DNA from: Ichthyophis bannanicus
Lineage: Eukaryota; Chordata; Amphibia; Gymnophiona; Ichthyophiidae
NCBI GenBank assembly: GCA_033557465.1
Contig: CM066037.1
Location: 199,205,156 to 199,269,155 of the forward strand
Direction: 5' to 3'
Length of the DNA: 64,000 nt
The notes under the pieces are model-generated. The model did not search any database. It had not been told where the DNA came from and worked only from the letters and a program-made list of their open reading frames with translations. Made by a program: the position numbers and the translations under genes. Within the stretch, counting starts at the first letter, position 1. The number at the start of each line of letters is the position of its first letter. This document shows, one piece after another, positions 55,750 to 64,000 of this stretch.

Positions 55750-56612
55750 AATACCTTCTATACCTTTCAGAATCTGGATTCAAATCCATCTCAGTAAGAG
55801 TTCTCTTCAGTGCAATTGCTGTTTACCGTCATGGCATAGAAGGTAAATCCATCTCTGTATAGACCTTAGTTGTTCATTTTACGTGGAGCTTGCTTCTTCT
55901 CAGACCTCCCCTCAATCTGGGACCTCAATCTGGTACTCATGGAGCTGATAAAAGCTCCTTTTGATCCACTCAGTACCTGTCCTCTTAAATTCTTGACCTG
56001 GAAGGTCTTGCTCTTGGTGGTAGTCACTTCTGCACATAGAGTGAGCTTCAGGCCCTAGTAGTTCATCCATTTTTCACAAAATTCTTCCACAAAAGAGTGC
56101 TATTTTGTACCCATCCCAAGTTCCCAAAAGTGGTGTCAGACCTCCATCTTAACCAGTCAATTGTCCTTCCAACATTTTTCACAAAACCTCATTCTCATGA
56201 AGAGGAATATGTGCTGCACATATTGGACTGTAAACAAGTCTTAGCCTTGTACTTGGAGCGAACAAAAGCCCAGAGAAAGTCCATCCAGCTTTTTGGTTCT
56301 TTTGACCCTAGCTGCCATCTCCAAACGCACTCTTTAAATTTGGCTCGCAGACTGCATCTCTTTCACTTATGCCCAAGCAGGCCTGAGCCTTGAGGGTCAT
56401 GTCACAGTTCATAATGTCAGAGCAATGGTTGCATCGGTAGCTCACTTGTGCTCAATCTCCACAGAAGAGAGATGCAAAACTGCAACATGAATTTCCATCC
56501 ACATGTTTACTTCTCACTACTGTTTGGATAGGAATCCCCAATGTGACAGCAGATTCGGCCAATCAGTACTACAGAATCTTTTCAGGGACTAGCATCCAAC
56601 TCTAACACCAAC
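55750..56612 (+). pseudogene. DIRS tyrosine recombinase remnant
   Basis: The plus strand gives blocks typical of the DIRS recombinase, such as YLLYLSESGFKSIS, LTWKVLLLVVVTSAHRVSF (the conserved Arg region), HPFFTKFFHKRV-like and LHILDCKQVLALYLERT (56097-56393). Several stops break it. It follows RT-RH in the order expected for DIRS. The hAT-like copy 3 inserts after it. Confidence 0.75.
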
Positions 56613-57579
56613 AACCAGGGGCGGCCCAAGGGGGATGCGGGGCCATGTGCAGAGACTCGGTACGGGGCCTCATTTGCATAAGGGGCCTCATTTGCATAAA
56701 TATTTGCATAATGTTAACATATTCATTAAGAGGCATGTTTACTAAAAGTTAGTGTATGGATAAAGAAAGACTAAAAGATTTCTACATTACTATAATCCAG
56801 TGCCAACCACCAGGCACATTAGGAACACTGCCCATTTAGAACCCATAGCAAACCCGCCGTATCGTAACAGCACTACCAGGACTCACAAAGCACCATACTC
56901 TACCTATCAAAAGGCAACACTGCAAATATTAAACCAATACATCTCAGACAATAACAATACTTCTCCTACTGGGGAAAGAGAACAAGTGGCAATGTCAAAT
57001 AGAAACTACATAAACAGAATACCTCAGCTCGGTTATACGTGCAGAACATAGACCGTCACCAAACAAAGAACAAGGGATCACAATTTAGAAATAGGAAGAC
57101 AATAATTAAACTGGGAACCCCAAAAGCCAAACTTGGAATGTACAACAACACTGTAGAAATAAAACTATAACTTAATTTCCTTCTGTACTAAACAATGTGC
57201 AGACGTTAATGATGCACATTTCCCAGAGCTGACATATTCCAGTTAATAAATTCAAAATAAAGAGATATGTTTCTACCTTTTGTGCATTTTTTTCAGTTGC
57301 AATTGCTCCAGCCACTTTCTTCTGGTTTCTTCGTGTCTTCTGCTAACTCTCCATCGTCTGCTGTCCATTTGTCCTTTCTTCTCTCGTCTAGGTTTTTTTT
57401 TTTCCATTCTCTCTCTACATCTCCTTTTGCTCTTTCCTCCATCTCTTTCTTTATTCCTTTTCCATCCACTCAAATTTTACTCTTTCATCCTCAATCCCCA
57501 CTTACTCTCCCAATACCCAGCCAATTGTAGATTTTTCTTCCCTCCCACACAAAATATTTTTCCCCTCTCCATTTCACTC

Positions 57580-58345
57580 TCCCAGCCCCATCCCATTCTA
57601 ATCCTCCCCCAACATCAGCTCCCTTCTAGTTCCAGCCTTACCCAGCATCAGCTCCCTTCTAGTCCCCGCATCAGCCCATTTCCAGTCCTAGCCCCCCATC
57701 AGCCCATTTTAATCCATCCTAGCCCCACCATAAGCCCATTTCCAGTCCTAGCTCCCCCAGCCATTTCCAGTCCTATCTGAGCCCCTCCATCAGCTCATTT
57801 CCAATCCCAGCCCCCATCAGCACATTTCTAGTCCTTTCCTAGCCCCACCATCAGCCCATTTCCAATTCTAGCTCCCCTCCACTCAGTCCATTTCCATTCC
57901 AAGCCACCCTCCCCATCAGCTATTTGCAGTTCAAGCCCCCCCCCACTCAGCCCATTTCCAGTCCTAGCAACCCCCTTCCCAGCCCATTTCCAGTCCTAGT
58001 AACCCTCCCCCACAGCCCATTTTCAGTCCTAGCAACCCCCCCCCAGCCCATTTTCAGTAATAGCAACCCCCCACAGCCCATATCCAGTCCTAGTAACCCC
58101 CCCCCCCCCCAAGCCCATTTTCAGTACTGGCAACCCCCCACAGCCCATATCCAGTCCTAGTAACCCCCCAGCCTATTTTCAGTACTCGCAACCCCCCACA
58201 GCCCATCTCCATAACGAGCAACCACCACACCCCATATCCAATCCTAGTAACCCCCCAGCCCATTTTCAGTATTAGCAACCCCCCACAGCCCATTTTCAGT
58301 CCTAGTAACCCCCCACCCACAGCCCATTTCCAGTCCAAGCACCCC
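57580..58345 (+). repeat. C-rich minisatellite of hAT-like copy 3
   Basis: Units of 25-35 bp such as CCCATTTCCAGTCCTAGC plus a C-run, and near the end CCCATTTTCAGTCCTAGTAAC. The unit type differs from the TTAACC-rich units of copy 1, so the arrays expanded independently. Confidence 0.88.
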
Positions 58346-58399
58346 TCTCCCCTCCCGAAGAGCCCCGCGGCTAGCTAAGAGGGAGCCAGAGAGGCCCCG

Positions 58400-58600
58400 G
58401 TTCACCTCTACAGCTGCCGAAGTGAAGCGTGCCTTTTCCCTTCACTTCAGCAGCTGTACTGATGTTTAGAACACTGCTGCATTGAGGTCAAAGGGAACTT
58501 CCTGTTCCCCGCACTCAGCACGGCAGCGTTCTAAACGTCAGTACAGCTGCCGAAGTTAAGGGAAAAGGCACGCTTCACTTGGGCAGCTGTTAGAGGGAGC
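58400..58600. repeat. Palindrome of hAT-like copy 3
   Basis: Arms of about 80 bp (58405-58483 and about 58514-58592) share AAGTGAAGCGTGCCTTTTCC and its complement, CAGCTGTACTGA and its complement, and a stretch around TTTAGAAC(A/G)CTGC. The sequence is unrelated to the palindrome at 16406-16720, though the position in the element is the same. Confidence 0.88.
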
Positions 58601-58881
58601 CAGGGCCTCCCCGGCTCCCTCTAAAGCCGTCCTGCCAGCCGCCGTTTTTCAGGACGTTGTTTGTGCGGGGCCTCCTGAAACGCGGGGCCCTGTGCAAACA
58701 ATATTCTTGCTCAATGGACAGGCTGGCACTGCAAATAACCTTCCCCCTGGCCCATTTCTTTCTGTTCAGGCTGCCTTAAAAAAACTATTAAAAAGCCTTT
58801 TTCCAAAAAGAATAAAAAAATATATATATAACTGTTAGAGGCCTCCATTACATTCTACTTAATGCTCTTTTGGATTAAAGG

Positions 58882-58932
58882 CAATCTATAGCTAGGGATT
58901 CCTATATATAAGGAATCCCTAGCTATAGATTG
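58882..58932. repeat. Perfect 22-bp-arm palindrome at a SINE 5' junction
   Basis: CAATCTATAGCTAGGGATTC plus CT and its exact complement flank a 7-nt ATATATA centre. It ends where the truncated SINE begins, so it may be an insertion scar. Confidence 0.9.
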
Positions 58933-59195
58933 GGGCAAGGTACTTCAGGCCGGAAGGTTGGGGGTTCAAATCCCACTAGAGGACAGCAACCTTGGGCCGG
59001 AAGGACTGGGGTTTCTAGTCCCACAGGTGCTCCTTGTGGTCTTGGGCAAGCCACTTAACCCTCCATAGCCCATGTTCCCTGTAAAATAGTTATCTCCAAG
59101 TTATAATGCCCTGTTCAATGCAATTTCAGTTTGTTCAATGTAAACCACACTGATGCAGAATAGCGTGGTATATAAGAGAATGTAAATAAATAACA
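58933..59195 (+). mobile_element. 5'-truncated tRNA-derived SINE
   Basis: It lacks the first about 20 bases (A box) but keeps GGTTCAAATCC, the core and the L2-like tail with (AAAT)n. It lies in the DIRS 3' part. Confidence 0.9.
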
Positions 59196-59835
59196 AATAA
59201 TAAGAAGAAGAAGAACTTTTTTCTTACTTGTCTATGGACAAAGCATAGTTACTTGTAGCGGGTGTTCTCTATGGGCAGTAGGAAAAGTCCTCACAACCTT
59301 CCTACCATACCTACAACAGTTCTTTAATGGACTGTGTTAAAGATGGCGCCACTGTAGTGAGCAGGAAGACGCATGCATACACGATAAAGCTTTCCAAATA
59401 ATATCATCCATATGTGCAAAATTTTCATGTTGTCCATGAAGAACACCTGCTACAGATGAGTAACTACACTTTATTTTCTAATCTGCATATATACTTGCAC
59501 ACTCTGCCCATAGTCTACCAAACTCCACCCATATGCATGCCCATGGACAAGGTATCAATCTTGATGCCAAAGTACATACTTTTATGCTATCTGGTATTTT
59601 CTAAGAGGTCATTTACGCACACATATGGCCTCATACATGCTGGAATGGCTTTATAAAATTACCTCCTTTAAGAAAACTAATAAATTTTCAAATTTTAATG
59701 AAATTAAAACATTGAATTTATCAATAAATGCACAATATCTCTTCTATCCCAAGTTTTAAGTACCAAATTTCTCAGCAAAGCAATGTTCACTTAAACTACA
59801 GAGACTTTGTCTCTTCTCAGTAATCCCTTAATTAC
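59196..59835 (+). other. DIRS 3' noncoding candidate and spacer
   Basis: The region 59215-59400 (GTAGCGGGTGTTCTCTATGG, then AAAGTCCTCACAACC) resembles DIRS terminal-repeat sequence that carries 'tctatggacagtag'-type words. The rest, to 59835, is unassigned. Confidence 0.4.
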
Positions 59836-59989
59836 AAAATGTTAAAAAGAACGCAACCAGAACCGATACCTGTGGCACACCACTTGTAATGCCCTTATCC
59901 TCAGAGTGAGCTACATGTCCATTACTCTTCGTCACCTCCCACTCAACAAGTCAGTCATTTTAGGGACAATATCAAAGACATTCAGTTTA
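59836..59989 (-). mobile_element. CR1 RT palm fragment
   Basis: It contains the antisense of the CR1 region around PxG(S)V and the following block (CAGAACCGATACCTGTGGCA, then CTCAGAGTGAGCTAC), decayed. It is cut by the Tc1-like element at a TA. Confidence 0.7.
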
Positions 59990-60185
59990 GAGTTGTGATC
60001 TACATTATTGGCACCCTTGCATTTTACATATGCTGTGTACAATATCTTCAGAAATAATTGGAAATATTCCAACTGTATGCTATCATAATATTTTAATAGT
60101 ATGTTCAAAGGCATACAACAAAAAACAGATGTCTGTGCAACTTAGATGTAGTAATTTCTGAGAAAACAATAAAATATGACCTGGA

Positions 60186-61240
60186 CAGGATTCATGGCAC
60201 ACTTCACTAGTATTTGCTTGCACGACCTTTGGCAGAGATGACAACCTCCAAACATTTCTTGTAGCCGTCTAAAAGTTTCAGACATCCGTTTGCTGGTAGT
60301 TTCTCCCACTCTTCAACTGAAATTTGTTCCAGCTTATGAATGTTTCCAGGATTCCTTTTACCAATGGCAGATTTCAGCTCTTTCCAAAGGTTCTCGATTG
60401 GATTGAGATCAGGAGTCACTGCTGGCCAGTTTCAAATGGTCCATTTGTTCTTTTTTAACCATTCTTTTGTACTTTTCACTGTATGCTTTGGGTCATTCTC
60501 CTGTTGGAGAATCCTTGACCTTTGACCCAGACCTAGCTTTCTGACACTAGGTAGCACATTTCACTCCAAAATATCTTGGTAGTCATCCGACTTCATAATT
60601 CCATTAATACATTCAAGGCCTCCAGTTCCTGAGGCAGCAAAACAGCTTCACAACATTATGGAATCTCCATCATATTTAACTGTAGGAAGGGTGGTGTTTT
60701 TCCTTATAAGATTAAATTCTTCGCCTGTAAATATCACTGGTCTGCACTGCCAAAGAACTTGTTTGGTTTTATCTGTCAACAAAACATTTTCCCAGGCGGA
60801 CTGTGGTTTCTCAAGGTGGGTTTGGTCAAAGGTCAAGCGTGACTTTTTATGTCTGTATTTGAGACATTGGATCCTCCTTGGCCTTCGCCCTTGAAGTCCT
60901 TCTTTGTTTAGTGTGCAGTGTATGGTGCGGGTTGAAATCACCACTCCAGTTTGCTCCAGGTCAGCCTTTAGCACTTTGGATGTTGTATGTGGTGTTTTTC
61001 CAACAGTTCACACTAACCTTTGAAGACTTCTTGAATTAATTTTCCTCTTCCCACCATGCCCTGGGAAGTACTCGACAGTTCCATGAACAGAAAATTTCTT
61101 AATAGCATTGTGAACTGTAGACATAGGAATCCCAAGGCCTTTGGAGATGGTCTTGTACCCCTTTGAAGTTTGATGTTTGGTGATAATGGCTTTTCAGACA
61201 ATCTCAGGCAGCCCTCGTCTTCACCATTGTGATAATCGAA
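60186..61240 (-). pseudogene. Tc1-like transposase (broken)
   Basis: Minus strand, in order: an N-terminal HTH remnant (61013-61201), then 60648-60974 with YRHKKSRLTFDQTH and ENVLLTDKTKQVLW (first catalytic Asp), QQENDPKHTVK (second Asp, about 60490-60515), and MTPDLNPIENLWKELK (third catalytic Glu, 60207-60419). The DD34E set is traceable, but at least three frameshifts or stops break the gene. The family moves DNA by cut-and-paste into TA. Confidence 0.9.
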
Positions 61241-61425
61241 CAGGGAGTGAATGTGGCCATTTTAAACATTAGAGCCATCATTCATTGGTTCTTTCAAGTC
61301 AGGTGAGTACTGACAATTGATCACAGGTGCGTTTAATTTTACAGCAATGGGAATGTGGTTCTTCTGCTCAAACTGATTTGAATTGTTTATAAGGGTGTCA
61401 ATAACCATGTCCCTGATCAAAGCTT

Positions 61426-61707
61426 TATATTGGAAAGACAGTTAGATCTTTAAAATCCCGGATGATAGAACATCAGAGCCGGGTGAATAATAGAGTAATG
61501 GAGGCGCCTATGGTACAGCATTGTTACACAGCTAAACACAATTTTGACCAACTGCATTGTTTTGCCATTGATCGGGTGGATTTTCCCCGTGGTGGAAAGA
61601 CCCGTGAACAAACTTTACTTTATGAAGAACAGCGATGGATATTTGCTTTAAACACGGTCCGACCACATGGTTTAAATGCCTCCATTGATTGGTCAACTTG
61701 TTTGTAA
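61426..61707 (+). pseudogene. GIY-YIG endonuclease domain of a Penelope-like element
   Basis: The frame opens YIGKTVRSLKSRMIEHQSRV, then HCYTAKHNFDQL, FPRGGKTREQTLLYEEQRWI and LNTVRPHGLNASID, with a natural stop at 61705-61707. YIG with the downstream Arg and the Glu-containing helix are typical of the C-terminal GIY-YIG nuclease of PLEs. The GIY half and the RT are missing by 5' truncation. The remaining frame is clean. Confidence 0.9.
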
Positions 61708-62002
61708 AGAACTACAATGGCTGACGTGGATCAACAAGGAGGAGCCCCATTAGCGATATCTCTATAAGTCATCCGAGAAGCTCTAGTGTGCATGCGCGGC
61801 ATTTTTTCGTCTTGGCTTGAGATTGAAGACACTGTTTCCTCTATTTGATGGGATACGAATGGAAAATTTACACATGGTATGTGTTACTTTTTCTCCTTAG
61901 GCGATTATTCTGAACAGTTTTGACATGAAACAAAGTAGACAAATTTTGATAATGGATACACTTTGCTTGTTTTGTGATCTATACAGTTTCAAGAATATAT
62001 GA

Positions 62003-62040
62003 TCCCCTGAAGAAACATTCTATGTGAAACGCTTGGGCGC
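62003..62040 (+). ncRNA. Hammerhead ribozyme-like motif, intact core
   Basis: CCC (62004-62006), CTGAAGA (62007-62013), stem II ACAT-TCT-ATGT, GAAAC (62026-62030), GCTT, GGG (62035-62037). CCC pairs with GGG as stem I. The cleavage triplet would be CUU rather than GUC. It sits 300 bp after the GIY-YIG stop, as expected of PLEs. Confidence 0.7.
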
Positions 62041-62849
62041 CTTAGATACACGGCGTTGGGATTCAAATCTTAGCCGCTAGCATCAGCATACCATAGCCAC
62101 TCAACACGACGATTGATTTTTCTGACGGCATTTGAAGCTAAGTATATAGCATGATGATTGTTGTTTCGAAAGGCATTTAATGCTAAGGATTGGAAGCACG
62201 TATATCTTTTCAATCAACATCATATCAATGGATACTTTTGGAGAAGGAAATGCCAACATGAAGTTTTTAAATATCTGAGTCAGAAAACTTGTCAAAGTTT
62301 CATCATAATAATATTTTCATGAGTCGGAGTGGAGTGGGCTTGGTTTTGATCACATACAGAATAATTTGAATTTTATAATTAATTAATAATCTTAAGAAAA
62401 TTTGGATGAAAATATTTAATAATAATGAAAAGGATGATAATTGTCAGAGTGTACATAAGACAAGGTCATTGATGTGAACAGCAGCGTTAATAAGGGAGAA
62501 TATGAATGAACCCCTTTTTACAAATAGCTGCGCATGTTTCAACTGAGACCTTAGTACACAATTACAATAAGTCCTACTAGTTTCAAGAGGTGAATATTCG
62601 AGTATATAAATATTTTTTGCACTCCAATAACCATGTCCTGGCAATGCCCTAGTTTTGATACTATTTCCTACTATTTCCTTTTTTTAATTGGTCTTGTTTT
62701 ATTTGATTCTTTTATGTGTCAAATATGTGTACATATATAGTCCAAAGACATTTCACTGGCCACTTTCTTTTAGGAGATTTTGGATATTAAGAGGTTGAAC
62801 TGCAAGTGTGCCAATAATGGTGACCACAACAGTATTTATGTCACCTATA

Positions 62850-64000
62850 AAAACATAGAAACATCATGACAGAAAAAGACCACATGGCCTATCTAGTCTG
62901 TCCTTCCATATCAACCACTACAACAGTCCCCTTTTTTCCTTAAAAGATTCTCTGTGTTTGTCCCATGCTTCTTTGACTTCAGATACCGTCCTCATCTCTA
63001 CCACCTCCACTGGGAGACTATTCCACGGATCCACCACACTTTTCATAAAAAAACATTTCCATATATCACGCCTGAATCTATCCCCTTTCACCCTCATCCC
63101 ATGTGCCCTCATAGTAGAGTTTGCTTTCAATTGAAAGAGGTTCTCCTCCTGTGCATTTATGCCATGGAGATATTTAAAAGTCTCAATCATATCACCTCTA
63201 TCCCACCTTTCCTCTAAGGTGTAGATATTAAGATCCTTAAGTCTGTCCTCATATGCTTTGTAATGAAGAGCAGTAACCATTTTAGTAGCCACCCTCTATA
63301 CTGACTCCAGCCTGTTTATATCTTGTTGAAGGTGCGGTCTCCTGAATTGCACACAATACTCCAAATGAGGTCGCACCAAAGATTTATACAGAGGCGCTAT
63401 CACCTCCTTTTTTCTGCTAGCCATTCCTCTCCTTATGCACCCAAGCATCCTTCTAGCTTTTGCCGTCGCCTTTTCTACCTGTTTAGCTACTTTAAGATCA
63501 TCAGACACCACCACACTGAGGTCCCATTTTTCTTTAGTGGACAAAAGTACTTCACCCCCTATACTATATTGCTCCCTTGGACTGCTGCAGACCAAATGCA
63601 TGATCTTACATTTTTTAACATTAAATCCCAGCTGCCAAATTCTAGATCATTCTTCAAGCTTAGTTAGATCTCCCCTCATGTTATCTACACCATCCTGGGT
63701 GTCTATTCTATTGCAGATTTTGGTATCATCCGCAAAGAGGCAAACCTTACCTGACAGCCCTTCCGCTATATCACTAACAAAGATGTTAAAAAGAATCAGA
63801 CCAAGGACAGATCCCTGGGGCACAGCACTGGTAACCTCCTTCTCCTCAGAGTGAGCTCCATTTATCTGTACCCTTTGTCGCCTCCCACTCAACCATTTTC
63901 TTACCCAAGCAGTAACTTTAGGGTCCATCCCTAGGGTGCTCAGTTTGTTTATAAGTTGCCTGTGAGGAACGGTGTCAAAGGCTGTACTGAAACCTAAATA
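62850..64000 (-). mobile_element. CR1 LINE (family B), continues past the window
   Basis: The 3' end at the left has the CTATGTTT-type tail. The minus strand gives the C-terminal region (62918-63292), VVSDDLKVAKQVEKATAKAR and VRPHLEYCVQFRRPHLQQD (63296-63601), and the palm with VPQGSVLGLILFNIF and FADDTKI (63647-63928). It is broken by a few frameshifts. The 5' part lies beyond 64000. Confidence 0.93.

Larger units (their letters stand above)
56616..58731 (+). mobile_element. hAT-like nonautonomous element, copy 3 (2.1 kb)
   Basis: It starts CAGGGGCGGCCC and ends CAGGCTGGCACTG. The flanks CCAACAAC and CAAATAAC agree at 6 of 8 bases. Same internal order as copy 1, with a shorter minisatellite (57580-58345) and a palindrome (about 58400-58600). 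The 3'-terminal about 75 bp, including TCTTGCTCAATGGAC, match copy 1. Confidence 0.87.
35606..59400 (+). mobile_element. DIRS-type retrotransposon, split by many insertions
   Basis: DIRS pieces in order: leader 35606-35660 and 39782-39845, gag N-terminus about 39846-40140, gag 41136-42802, gag C-terminus 48906-49210, RT/RNase H about 49200-51900, tyrosine recombinase about 55750-56610, and a probable 3' noncoding part 58732-59400. All are in the same orientation and in the order expected of DIRS (gag, RT-RH, YR), and most intervening segments are independently bounded insertions. That supports one element of perhaps 6-7 kb expanded to 24 kb. The outer ends are not proved. Confidence 0.7.
61413..62624 (+). 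mobile_element. Penelope-like element 3' fragment
   Basis: It is flanked by CAATAACCATGTCC (61399-61412 and 62625-62638), a perfect 14-bp duplication. It begins inside the GIY-YIG domain, has a long 3' noncoding part and a hammerhead-like motif at 62003-62040. It splits the Tc1 end. Confidence 0.85.
59990..62832 (-). mobile_element. Tc1-like transposon split by a Penelope-like insertion
   Basis: Terminal inverted repeats of 30 bp agree at 26 positions: GTTGTGATCTACATTATTGG at 59992 and its counterpart ending at 62830. TA lies outside each end (59988-59989 and 62833-62834). The transposase remnant is antisense. The insertion at 61413-62624 separates the right end from the rest. Confidence 0.85.

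Noticed and set aside
57273..57473. Lys/Arg-rich minus-strand frame as a nuclear protein
   Set aside because: It is the reverse translation of a pyrimidine-rich segment shared by all three hAT-like copies.

Overview
This window reads as vertebrate intergenic DNA built almost entirely of nested transposable elements. I found no host protein-coding exon, tRNA gene, rRNA gene or CRISPR array. The mix is CR1 and L2 LINEs, tyrosine-recombinase DIRS retrotransposons, Penelope-like elements (PLEs) with hammerhead-ribozyme motifs, RTE and L1 fragments, hAT, Harbinger and Tc1 DNA transposons, and tRNA-derived SINEs with L2-like tails. That suggests a large-genome, non-mammalian tetrapod, most likely an amphibian and possibly a caecilian. 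The species assignment is inference only.

Layout. 1-3.7 kb: an A/T+CpG palindrome, a CR1 fragment, a LINE RT fragment, a hAT MITE and a decayed PLE. 3.68-6.46 kb: a nearly complete DNA transposon of a family I cannot name, with one internal stop. 6.6-10.3 kb: a long antisense CR1 carrying an SGNH esterase ORF1, endonuclease and RT, abutting a sense CR1 3' end. 10.6-11.7 kb: an RTE insertion whose 5' part is inverted and duplicated. 12.9-17.2 kb: a CR1 ORF1 remnant split by a 3.8-kb hAT-like element that holds a C-rich minisatellite and a giant palindrome. 17.3-21.35 kb: an antisense CR1 interrupted by an L2 and by a SINE that itself carries a Harbinger-type MITE. 21.35-24.75 kb: a sense CR1 interrupted by an ORF1-only L1-type element with four 122-bp 5' monomers. 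26.65-33.5 kb: antisense CR1s with SINE, L2-tail and TG...CA LTR insertions, plus a DIRS gag remnant.

35.6-59.4 kb is best read as one DIRS retrotransposon (gag, RT/RNase H, tyrosine recombinase) blown apart by insertions: three L2 elements, a PLE foldback with two hammerheads, hAT-like copies, SINEs, an L1 3' end and a 363-bp MITE. 59.8-64 kb: a Tc1-like element split by a PLE with a GIY-YIG remnant, then an antisense CR1 running off the window.

How the parts relate. The L2 LINEs and SINEs share a 3' tail with a conserved hairpin whose stem varies in a compensatory way, so L2 is the probable source of SINE mobilisation. Most insertions have recognisable target-site duplications, so the order of events can be read. 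The two best-preserved coding units are the L2 at 52-55.5 kb (one frameshift) and the intact ORF1 of the L1-type element at 22.9-24.1 kb.
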